Below are positions 1-5,982 of a stretch of DNA of 6,287 nt, in pieces. Position numbers and translations under genes: made by a program. Location of the stretch: assembly GCA_018677115.1 (NCBI GenBank), contig JAHHOC010000176.1:1-6287 (forward strand). Direction: 5' to 3'. Numbering within the stretch: position 1 is the first letter of the stretch; every line of letters begins with the position of its first letter. A model generated the notes under the pieces. It saw only the letters and a program-made list of their open reading frames with translations. It was not told the origin of the DNA and searched no databases. The stretch is from Arenicella sp. GTDB taxonomy: Bacteria > Pseudomonadota > Gammaproteobacteria > Arenicellales > Arenicellaceae.

Positions 1-3000
1 GCCTCGCTACCATAAGGAGCCATTGCAGGGGTAGTCGAAATAGTCACATTGCCATTTCGCAACGCATAGGCCACTTCTTCGGTGTAGATTGATGCTCCTG
101 TGGCGGTGGGTGTGACGTTCCAGTCAAGCCCCGGCCCTGGCGACAACGGTGGCGTCACATAATAATTTGCATCAGGGGAATCAGCGATCGTTATGTTGTA
201 GGGATCAATCAACCACATCCCACCATCACCATTGCTGGCCCCAACTGTAGGTGCCTGCTCGACCCGCAGGGTTTGCATGCCGGAGGTTTCGATGAATCCG
301 CCGTCACCGCCTTGTGTGCCGCCCTGTGCAGACAGGTTGCCGCTGATGATCGAGGCCTCAGTGGAGAACACGATCACGCTGCCGCCGTCACCCGTGTCAC
401 CCCCGTCAGCACTGACTGTGGCGTCGGCTCCAATCAAGACGATTTCGGAGTTATCAACGCTTTCGTCCTGGCCCTGCAGCCCACCACCAACCTTGATATC
501 GCCGGCATCATTGCCAGAGGCATCCACATCCGCATCTGAGATAATGGCGATACGCTGGGCTTCTAAGGTGATATCTCCTGCACTGCCTTCATCAACGCCG
601 CTGGAGTCTTCAACGCTACTGGAGTCCTCAACGCTACTAGAGTCGACATCGGCATAAATGACCAGGTCACCGTCAACACCAGCATCAATTTGTATATCAC
701 CACCGCCGGATTGAATGTCGGCAGCAATGACTATTTGCTGCTCGCCCAGTTCAATAAAACCATCGGCCACGCTGTCGCTGGATTGAATATCTGCTGCCGG
801 CTGATCATCATTGTTGTCACTGGCAGCGTCCGTAACGGCTACCTGCACTTCCTCTATGGCTTCATCGAGCTGGTCTGTGGGCCCGCTGCCAGTGCTGTCG
901 CCAACCTCTGCGTCGGTTTCCACTTCGGTAACCTCCGCATTTTCTTGCGGACTTACTTCTGCAACAACTGCCTCAGTAGATTCCCCCTCAATATCGGTAT
1001 CATTGCCCCCATCGTTTATTTCCTGGGTGGTCTGCTCAACGTCATCAATTGATTGCCCATCAGTGGAACCCTGCCCAGCGATATCATCATTCTGCACCGC
1101 CTCACCATCGGCATTGCTATCACCAGCCGACTCTTCGACCTCGCCCGCGGCATCCGATTCCTCGACTAATTCTCCACCCGTGGCGTCCGCGTCTTGCGAA
1201 GGTTCTTCCTCCGGCGCACTTTGCTCAACCAGTTCCCCATCCCCGGTATCTGCAGTTTCAGTCGGTTCCTCAGATTCGCTGTCTGCCGAGTCGGTTTCAC
1301 TATCCGTGGCATCAGTGTCTGCCACAATCTGTTCATCACCCGTTCCAGGGTCGCCCTCTCGATCCGCTATGTTTGTTTCGCTTTGCGTATTATCCGCATC
1401 TGCCGCTAGCGATTCGTCTCCTGATTCTGTGTCGCTCTCCCCTTCCGCTTGATCTGCCTCACTATCAGTTAGTTCCGTATCTTCCGTCTCAGGCTCCTCA
1501 ACCGATTCAGCTTCGATTATCTCACCAGGTTGCTCAGGCACGCCTTGTTCTTCTTCAACCGGCAGCTCCGCTGTGGATTCCACCGCCACCACCTGCCGGC
1601 CAGTCTTGATGGTCAGGTTCAGTGGCCCCGCGGTGGTGGTGATCGGTGCATTCACATCCACCCGGTTGTGCGCATCCAGGGTCAGCGAGACGGCCGACTC
1701 GCCCTCACTTTTGGTGATCGGCGCGTTCACGGTGATATTACCCTCGCCGTCACCCTCATCACTGGTGCGCACCTCCACATTAGAGCCGCCATTCAGGGAG
1801 GTGGAGATCGATAAGGCGTGGCCTTCATCAATGACAATGTCTTCCGGGTCCAGCAGCCAGGTGCCGGCCACTCCATTGGTCGCACTGACATCTGCCGGCT
1901 GACCAAAATCCAGCACTTTCTTGCCCGAGGTCTCGACAAAGCCGCCGTCACCGGACACCGTACCGCCACGGGCAGTGATCTTGGCAAAGCTGTTGGTGGT
2001 ATCGTCCGACCATACTATGACCCGGCCGCCAGCTCCGTTGCTGCCGCCGTCGGCTCGGATCAGCGTCACCGAATCGGTATTGGTATTCTGTGCATTGCGC
2101 ACCTCGCCCTTGCCCTGGTAGTCGCCGCCGATCAGGATCTCACCGCCGCCTTCACCGGAGGCATCTATATTAGCCGCTGTGACATCGACCTGCTCACCGA
2201 GCAAGTGGATAGTCCCGCCCTGCACGCCATCACCGGTGGCGTCTAGCTCACCGGACACCGTCAGTGATGTATCCGCTTCCAGCACAATAGTACCGTCAGC
2301 ATCGCGGCTCGAGCGCGTTGCAGACATACGCCCATAATTGATTACCTGGTCGGCAAATACCTTCACCGAGCCGTTGTTGGCCACCAGCTCACCGATATTC
2401 AGTGCGCGGTCGCCGGGGGCGGAGACCTTAAAGGACAACCCACCCTGTTGCATCGAGTGCAGCACAACTTCACGGCCCGCAGCCAGCAGAATCGAGCCGT
2501 CTTCGGCCTCGATAATGCCGTGGTTCTCAATGTCCGGGGCGATCAGCACCACTTCACCGCCGGGGCCGGCAGCAATATAGCCGTGGTTCTCAATTTCACC
2601 CGAATCACCGACAAACTCCATCTTGCCGGCCAGGAAATTTTCATCCGAGATAGCCAGCGTAGAAGCCACAAACCCGGCGGTATCAATGATCGCGTCCTTG
2701 CCGATGATCAAGCCATTGGGGTTGATCACAAACACCCGCCCGTTGGAAATGAGCTGGCCGAATATGTCGCTGGGGATATTGCTGATTACCCGGTTTAAAA
2801 TCGCCGAGGAGGCATGGGTCTGCAGGAAGCTGACACTCTCCTGCTGGGCAATGGAGAAATCCTGCCAGTTGATAATGGTGCCGTGGCTGTTGCTGATCTG
2901 CAGGTGGTTGCCCTGCTGCATAAACGAGGCACTGCCATGCACCACATCGGCCCCACTGGGACCAGCCGCCACTGCGGTGGTCAGCGTCATTGAGGCCACA

Positions 3001-3116
3001 CATATGGCAATCCGGCTATGCCGCATAGCAGGCGATATGCCGGGGGTCGCCTTGCCTGCTTGTTTGCGAGCTTTGTTTCGCCGCACCCGGTTGGATCTGA
3101 TTAATTTACTTCGCAT
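1..3116 (-). CDS. TpsA-type filamentous haemagglutinin-like exoprotein (two-partner secretion), N-terminal 1038 residues, 3' end outside window
   Basis: This is the secreted partner of a two-partner secretion system, a large surface or released adhesin-like beta-helical protein. The frame is open for 1038 codons to the left edge, so the C-terminus is not seen. The start is the ATG at 3116: an in-frame TGA lies two codons upstream and a GAGG sits 10 bases before it. Residues 1 to 51 form a long basic signal region with a hydrophobic stretch (36 to 50) and likely cleavage after AVA (48 to 50). Residues 52 to about 300 are the TPS (haemagglutination-activity) domain, with INWQDFSI at 82 to 89, AILNRV at 105 to 110 and NPNG at 132 to 135. 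Two related beta-helix modules follow (300 to 430 and 846 to 979), each with a GGF(V/I)ETSG motif and a W-L-(L/I)-DP motif. An acidic spacer (about 513 to 785) lies between them. The mature part seen contains no cysteine. The family call is firm; its ligand cannot be told, and haemolysin activity is not indicated. Confidence 0.95.
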   Translation of the reverse strand, partial: MRSKLIRSNRVRRNKARKQAGKATPGISPAMRHSRIAICVASMTLTTAVAAGPSGADVVHGSASFMQQGNHLQISNSHGTIINWQDFSIAQQESVSFLQTHASSAILNRVISNIPSDIFGQLISNGRVFVINPNGLIIGKDAIIDTAGFVASTLAISDENFLAGKMEFVGDSGEIENHGYIAAGPGGEVVLIAPDIENHGIIEAEDGSILLAAGREVVLHSMQQGGLSFKVSAPGDRALNIGELVANNGSVKVFADQVINYGRMSATRSSRDADGTIVLEADTSLTVSGELDATGDGVQGGTIHLLGEQVDVTAANIDASGEGGGEILIGGDYQGKGEVRNAQNTNTDSVTLIRADGGSNGAGGRVIVWSDDTTNSFAKITARGGTVSGDGGFVETSGKKVLDFGQPADVSATNGVAGTWLLDPEDIVIDEGHALSISTSLNGGSNVEVRTSDEGDGEGNITVNAPITKSEGESAVSLTLDAHNRVDVNAPITTTAGPLNLTIKTGRQVVAVESTAELPVEEEQGVPEQPGEIIEAESVEEPETEDTELTDSEADQAEGESDTESGDESLAADADNTQSETNIADREGDPGTGDEQIVADTDATDSETDSADSESEEPTETADTGDGELVEQSAPEEEPSQDADATGGELVEESDAAGEVEESAGDSNADGEAVQNDDIAGQGSTDGQSIDDVEQTTQEINDGGNDTDIEGESTEAVVAEVSPQENAEVTEVETDAEVGDSTGSGPTDQLDEAIEEVQVAVTDAASDNNDDQPAADIQSSDSVADGFIELGEQQIVIAADIQSGGGDIQIDAGVDGDLVIYADVDSSSVEDSSSVEDSSGVDEGSAGDITLEAQRIAIISDADVDASGNDAGDIKVGGGLQGQDESVDNSEIVLIGADATVSADGGDTGDGGSVIVFSTEASIISGNLSAQGGTQGGDGGFIETSGMQTLRVEQAPTVGASNGDGGMWLIDPYNITIADSPDANYYVTPPLSPGPGLDWNVTPTATGASIYTEEVAYALRNGNVTISTTPAMAPYGSE
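180..581 (-). repeat. Beta-helix module, copy B, in TpsA (residues 846 to 979)
   Basis: This is the second copy of the module seen at 1827 to 2219. It has VDASGNDAGD (864 to 873), IVLIGADATVSADGG, GGSVIVFS, GDGGFIETSG (937 to 946) and GGMWLIDP (965 to 972). After it, the segment YALRNGNVTISTT (1017 to 1029) matches SLNGGSNVEVRTS after copy A, so the repeat unit continues toward the left edge. The two copies are separated by the acidic spacer. Confidence 0.75.
592..645 (-). repeat. Three tandem 18-bp units inside tpsA
   Basis: Three near-identical 18-base units occupy 592 to 609, 610 to 627 and 628 to 645; TCAACG recurs at 592, 610 and 628 on the plus strand. They encode the six-residue unit SSSVED and variants, at about residues 824 to 842. 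The period is a multiple of three, so a change in copy number would keep the frame. The units lie in an otherwise beta-helical segment and probably form a loop. Confidence 0.85.
762..1580 (-). other. Acidic low-complexity spacer within the TpsA exoprotein
   Basis: These bases encode residues about 513 to 785 of the exoprotein. By hand count about 94 of 273 residues are Asp or Glu. The rest are mostly Ser, Thr, Ala, Gly, Gln, Asn and Val. There is one Arg (586) and no Lys, His, Cys or Trp. No periodic repeat, RTX nonapeptide or clear DxDxDG calcium motif is visible. The beta-helix pattern stops at about 512 (after LNLTIKTGRQ) and resumes at about 786 to 805 (QQIVIAADIQSGGGDIQI). I infer a disordered, highly charged linker or loop inserted between rungs of the helix. 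Its function is unknown. Confidence 0.85.
1827..2219 (-). repeat. Beta-helix module, copy A, in TpsA (residues 300 to 430)
   Basis: This segment encodes a module that aligns by eye with copy B at 180 to 581. Shared landmarks, in order, are an (N/V)DASG segment, a GGxxxG stretch, a hydrophobic VTLIRADGG-like strand, GGRVIVWS, an ARGG turn, GDGGFVETSG (389 to 398) and GTWLLDP (418 to 424). Such modules are common in large TPS exoproteins and form rungs of the extracellular beta-helix. The similarity is at protein level; the DNA copies have diverged. Confidence 0.75.
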
Positions 3117-3976
3117 ATTTCAGCAGCCTCGATTAATCCTAGTTCATCCAACAGGTTCAGGCTCGACACCTCTTCGGCGTCTTCGCTCAGAAACACATCA
3201 ACATCCTCGAGTCCAGGCCCCTGCATAAAACACTCCACGTCTGCAGCGCCGGCACCAAACTCAGCATCTGAAGTATCCACCACGCATTTGTCACCCGCTT
3301 GCATATCTACATACCAGTCTTTGGTGTTAATACGGATAGCACCTTCCACGACCGACACATAAACACCGAGCAACAGGTCACGCAGTTCCTGGCGCGTAAT
3401 ACGCTGCCGGGTACCGCCGGATTTATCGACAATAAAAATATCCACAAATTGCGGACTGCCCTGTTCGGCCTCGAAATCAGCCTGGCTGTTTAAGCCTTCT
3501 GATAATTTACACCCCTTGGTGTTTTCCTCACAGAGCTTGATAATCAGCGTGGTGCCACGGATACCGATGGTGGTACTGCGCGCGGCGAACTTAACTTGCT
3601 CGGGTTTGGCCTTGCCAATCGCCCCGGTGACCGCCCTTAATCCGCCCTTGAGCAATTCAAACGACTGTTTTTCCTGCCCCGCAGTCTGGTCGTACTCATT
3701 CAGGTCAAAACGCGTGTCCGGCCGCAGCGTGACTTTGCCTCCATCGTTAAATTTGATGACGGTAAAACTGCGCGACGCGGTTTCGATTATGTCTTTCAGA
3801 TAAATAGGGGAACCCTTACCGAGTGCCACCAGCGGCCTTATGTTAGAGCGTGCTGTCACGATACCCTTGGTAAGCGCAACTTCACCGATCGCTGTGAGCC
3901 CGGTGTTATTTTCCTGAGCCGTGGCATTAAAACTGGCAAGGCAAGCCACCAGCAGCAAACATCTTAAAATCAGCAT
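3101..3976 (-). CDS. Exported FecR-domain protein encoded between TpsB and TpsA
   Basis: The protein has 291 residues from the ATG at 3976. A TTG at 3982, directly after the TpsB stop codon, would add two residues and has a weak GGGG 10 bases upstream, so the start is not settled. The N-terminus is a signal peptide with Arg5, a hydrophobic core and ATA (18 to 20) as a type I cleavage site. LVAC at 9 to 12 also fits a lipobox, but the hydrophobic stretch before it is short. A FecR-type beta domain covers about 43 to 142: a GKGSPIYLKD segment, the core FTVIKFNDGGKVTLRPDT, then LLKGGLRAVTG and STTIGIRGT. Unusual parts are a CEENTKGC cysteine pair at 149 to 156 and a C-terminal 61 residues with no Lys or Arg and about 17 Asp/Glu. 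FecR itself is an inner-membrane anti-sigma regulator. This protein lacks the cytoplasmic N-terminal part and has no sigma factor beside it, so a periplasmic or envelope role in the TPS system is inferred. Confidence 0.88.
   Translation of the reverse strand: MLILRCLLLVACLASFNATAQENNTGLTAIGEVALTKGIVTARSNIRPLVALGKGSPIYLKDIIETASRSFTVIKFNDGGKVTLRPDTRFDLNEYDQTAGQEKQSFELLKGGLRAVTGAIGKAKPEQVKFAARSTTIGIRGTTLIIKLCEENTKGCKLSEGLNSQADFEAEQGSPQFVDIFIVDKSGGTRQRITRQELRDLLLGVYVSVVEGAIRINTKDWYVDMQAGDKCVVDTSDAEFGAGAADVECFMQGPGLEDVDVFLSEDAEEVSSLNLLDELGLIEAAEICEVN
3127..3130 (-). promoter_or_regulatory. Ribosome binding site of tpsA
   Basis: GAGG lies 10 bases before the ATG at 3116, inside the last codons of the FecR-domain gene. 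With the in-frame TGA two codons upstream of the ATG, it decides the start of the exoprotein. The spacing is slightly long, and the 16-base overlap of the two genes makes translational coupling likely. Confidence 0.6.
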
Positions 3977-3982
3977 GGCCAA

Positions 3983-5614
3983 TTAATTATTACCCCATGG
4001 CCAGTTTGGGAACCAGCGCAACGTCATATGCAGGCGCGAGTCGCCATCATCCGTCGCCTCCGGCCGGAATGTCTGGTCGATGCCGTTGAGCACATACCCA
4101 TAATCAAGATTTAAAGACATATCGGGGCGCATATTCCAGTCAAGGCTGAGGCCGATGCTTGATAACGACTCGTCCGCTGCCTCACCAGGCTGGGGGTTTA
4201 CCGGTTCGCCATTGGCAAAATCATAGAACACGCTGGCCCGGATTCTGCTTTTAGGAAAGCTTCGCGTCACCTCGAAGGTACCCTTAACACCTTTATCTAC
4301 GGTGACTTCACGTTCGTAAAAACCGCGTGGGCCGGGGGTACCAAGCGCCCCACCCATGCCGAATTTCTCGCCCGTAATCAGCGGATCAGAAGTCGATTGT
4401 GCAAACAGTTTAGTGCTGGCTACCCAGGCCAGACCTGCTCGATAATCCAGGCGCAATGACAGGTTCTGCTTGTCCCAATCGGAGTCAGCACCCGCCTGCA
4501 CCTGTGCGTAATTGAAATCGTCATTCAGGCTGCCACCGGACAGGTTGCTGGAGTGTGATAGTGCTGAACTCAACAGCCATTGGGTGCCTTCAAGGCGCGA
4601 TGTGTACTCAACTTTTAACGGTCGGCTACGCACGTCTTCACCAAGGTTAGTACCGTCAAACAGTACATCGCTGTCAAATAACTTATCGACTACGCTGACT
4701 GCGATCCGGTGCTGGTAATCGCCACGTTTCTCGAGAAAATGGGTGTAACCAACGCCAAAAGTTTCACCGGCACCGCTGACATCAAACACGTCAGCCACGC
4801 GGCCACTATCAGCATCGGAACTTGAGTAGAAGGCATTGGCCATGCCGCGGGTTGAAAAAATTGGAAACCGGTAGTTGATGCCGTATTGCTGCAGTTCTTT
4901 AGGTTCTTCGGGTGATGTTGTGTAGCTTAAAGACACCTGGTGATCACGGTCCCACATATTGCGGTGATGGTACTGCAGGCCGAGCCGACTGGACTTGGTT
5001 TGACGACTACCCGCATTGTTGCCCCACATAGTGAATTCGTTGGGATTCTTGTCCGTAACGGAGATGTTGGCGTCGACCGTTTTGGGTTTGACTCCGCGCA
5101 GAAACACGACCTTGATATTTTTGGCAGGATTGGCCTCGGCAAGCGAAATCGCATTGGCGACCTGCCGGGTGTTAGGGCTGGCACCAAACTTCAGCGCGGG
5201 TAGACTGCGCCTGATGTTATCAGCAGAAAAATACCGATTTCCCACTACGGTGACATCGGCGATATTGATTGGATGTACTTCAAGCCGGACGTTTCCATCC
5301 TGCAAAACCTGTGGAGGAACTTCCACCAGATAAAAATTATGCCCCTTACGTGCGAACTCGCTCTCAATGTCGATGGCGGCTTTGAGAAGCTCCTGCAAGT
5401 CCAGTGGCCGATCAAGGTAAGTAGCTAAAATTTCATCGACGCGCTCGGTCGGAATTGGGTTTGGGCCCTCGACCTGAAAACTTGAAACTGTGAATTTATG
5501 CGAACCTGTGGTTACTGATTCAAGCTGTTGCGTGGTGGCTGAATTGGCATAGGCCGACTGTGACAGCAGCGCCGCGAACAGCACACATATTGAAATGAAA
5601 GCTCTGGAAAACAA
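3983..5614 (-). CDS. TpsB outer-membrane transporter, ShlB/FhaC/HecB family
   Basis: This outer-membrane beta-barrel pore exports the TpsA exoprotein. It has 543 residues, close to the usual family length. The start is a TTG at 5614 with AAGGG seven bases upstream. No ATG or GTG occurs in frame between it and the upstream stop, and the signal peptide (residues 1 to 23, cleavage after AYA) begins right there. POTRA1 spans about 41 to 115, with FQVEGPNPIP, an LDLQELL segment and the ending GNVRLEVHP. POTRA2 runs from about 116 to 188, with VTVVGNRYFS and the DANISVTDKNP exit. The rest is a 16-strand barrel, with the loop-6 motif PRGF at 419 to 422 after a glycine-rich run and FYDFANG at 453 to 459. 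The family call is firm. Only 17 residues lie between signal peptide and POTRA1, less than in FhaC, where a plug helix and linker occupy this place. It is the first gene of the operon and ends six bases before the ATG of the FecR-domain gene. Confidence 0.96.
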   Translation of the reverse strand: MFSRAFISICVLFAALLSQSAYANSATTQQLESVTTGSHKFTVSSFQVEGPNPIPTERVDEILATYLDRPLDLQELLKAAIDIESEFARKGHNFYLVEVPPQVLQDGNVRLEVHPINIADVTVVGNRYFSADNIRRSLPALKFGASPNTRQVANAISLAEANPAKNIKVVFLRGVKPKTVDANISVTDKNPNEFTMWGNNAGSRQTKSSRLGLQYHHRNMWDRDHQVSLSYTTSPEEPKELQQYGINYRFPIFSTRGMANAFYSSSDADSGRVADVFDVSGAGETFGVGYTHFLEKRGDYQHRIAVSVVDKLFDSDVLFDGTNLGEDVRSRPLKVEYTSRLEGTQWLLSSALSHSSNLSGGSLNDDFNYAQVQAGADSDWDKQNLSLRLDYRAGLAWVASTKLFAQSTSDPLITGEKFGMGGALGTPGPRGFYEREVTVDKGVKGTFEVTRSFPKSRIRASVFYDFANGEPVNPQPGEAADESLSSIGLSLDWNMRPDMSLNLDYGYVLNGIDQTFRPEATDDGDSRLHMTLRWFPNWPWGNN

Positions 5615-5621
5615 ATGCCAA

Positions 5622-5626
5622 CCCTT
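5622..5626 (-). promoter_or_regulatory. Ribosome binding site of the TTG-started tpsB
   Basis: AAGGG lies seven bases before the TTG codon at 5614. It supports this unusual start, as no ATG or GTG is in frame between it and the upstream TAA stop, and the signal peptide begins immediately. Confidence 0.7.
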
Positions 5627-5769
5627 AAAAACAACCTTAACCCGAAATGCTTAAATTGGCAGATTTTAGTTAGTTTTGCAAGTACCCTTATTCAGACACT
5701 AAAAACACACCTCAGCAGCACCAGCCAGATTTTGGTTATTGAGCAATTGGAACTGGACATAGATGAATT

Positions 5770-5798
5770 TTTACATAAATAAATCCAGTAAAAGTCAA
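5770..5798 (-). promoter_or_regulatory. Candidate sigma-70 promoter of the TPS operon
   Basis: On the minus strand, TTGACT (5798 to 5793) is followed after 17 bases by TGTAAA (5775 to 5770). These match the consensus boxes at five and four of six positions. Transcription would start near 5763 and leave a leader of about 150 bases before tpsB. The region is AT-rich, so chance matches are possible. Confidence 0.45.
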
Positions 5799-5866
5799 TA
5801 GAATTGCTGGTAACCGCGGCCCCTGGACAAACAGTAATCACTGAGTCAAATTGCAGTTTAAGAAAA

Positions 5867-5895
5867 TTGCTAAAACATAACCCGTCACATACTAT
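5867..5895 (+). promoter_or_regulatory. Candidate sigma-70 promoter of the SulP-like gene
   Basis: TTGCTA (5867 to 5872) and TACTAT (5890 to 5895) are separated by 17 bases. Each matches the consensus at four of six positions. Transcription would start near 5902, about 80 bases before the GTG start. This is a weak match judged by eye. Confidence 0.33.
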
Positions 5896-5906
5896 GAACA
5901 GGTGTC

Positions 5907-5927
5907 GCGAATCGGTTAGCCGATCGC
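5907..5927 (+). promoter_or_regulatory. Inverted repeat in the leader of the SulP-like gene
   Basis: The arms GCGA-a-TCGG and CCGATCGC flank a TTAG loop, with one unpaired A in the left arm. The repeat lies just downstream of the candidate promoter and about 55 bases before the GTG. It could be an operator for a dimeric regulator or a small mRNA hairpin. It has no T-run and is not a terminator. Confidence 0.4.
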
Positions 5928-5982
5928 ATCTGTTTCAGCGCTTACAATCCTAATAACCGACTAAGAACAGTAGACTGTTGCA

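Larger units (their letters stand above)
5615..5982. other. Divergent intergenic region between tpsB and the SulP-like gene
   Basis: These 368 bases are clearly richer in A and T than the genes on either side and hold no convincing coding frame. They contain the two candidate promoters, the tpsB ribosome binding site and one inverted repeat. I see no tRNA, recognisable riboswitch, transposon end or strong terminator here. The candidate start points lie about 140 bases apart, so the two promoters could share a regulator, but no known operator is recognised. Confidence 0.7.

Noticed and set aside
530..536. Calcium-binding loop at DADVDASGND in TpsA (residues 861 to 870)
   Set aside because: The same place in the other module copy reads AANIDASGEG, so the aspartates look like chance variation in a beta-helix turn and not a conserved metal site.
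706..801. Direct repeat encoding AADIQS twice, 24 residues apart, at the end of the acidic spacer
   Set aside because: It could mark an insertion border, but 24 residues is about one beta-helix rung, and short rung-to-rung similarity is expected in this family.
232..1609. Several long plus-strand open frames, including Ser-rich and Pro/His-rich ones
   Set aside because: They lie antisense to the continuous 1038-codon exoprotein frame. Their odd composition is what the complement of an acidic, Gly-rich coding region gives. None has a recognisable domain.
1..3116. Frameshift or broken adhesin
   Set aside because: The frame reads through without a stop from 3116 to the left edge, and motifs occur in order, so the gene is intact as far as seen.
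1818..3228. Plus- and minus-strand open frames of 64 to 201 codons opposite or out of frame with tpsA
   Set aside because: They are shadows of the TPS domain and first beta-helix module, which have clear family motifs in the real frame.
3101..3976. Classical FecIRA iron-signalling system
   Set aside because: There is no sigma factor or TonB-dependent receptor in the window, and the protein starts with a cleavable signal peptide in place of the cytoplasmic anti-sigma part.
4512..5333. Open frames on both strands within the tpsB gene
   Set aside because: They overlap a TpsB frame with complete POTRA and barrel motifs, and have no recognisable content of their own.
5615..5982. CRISPR array, tRNA, riboswitch or insertion-sequence end in the intergenic region
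   Set aside because: No spaced repeats, cloverleaf, conserved aptamer core or terminal inverted repeats with target duplication are visible.
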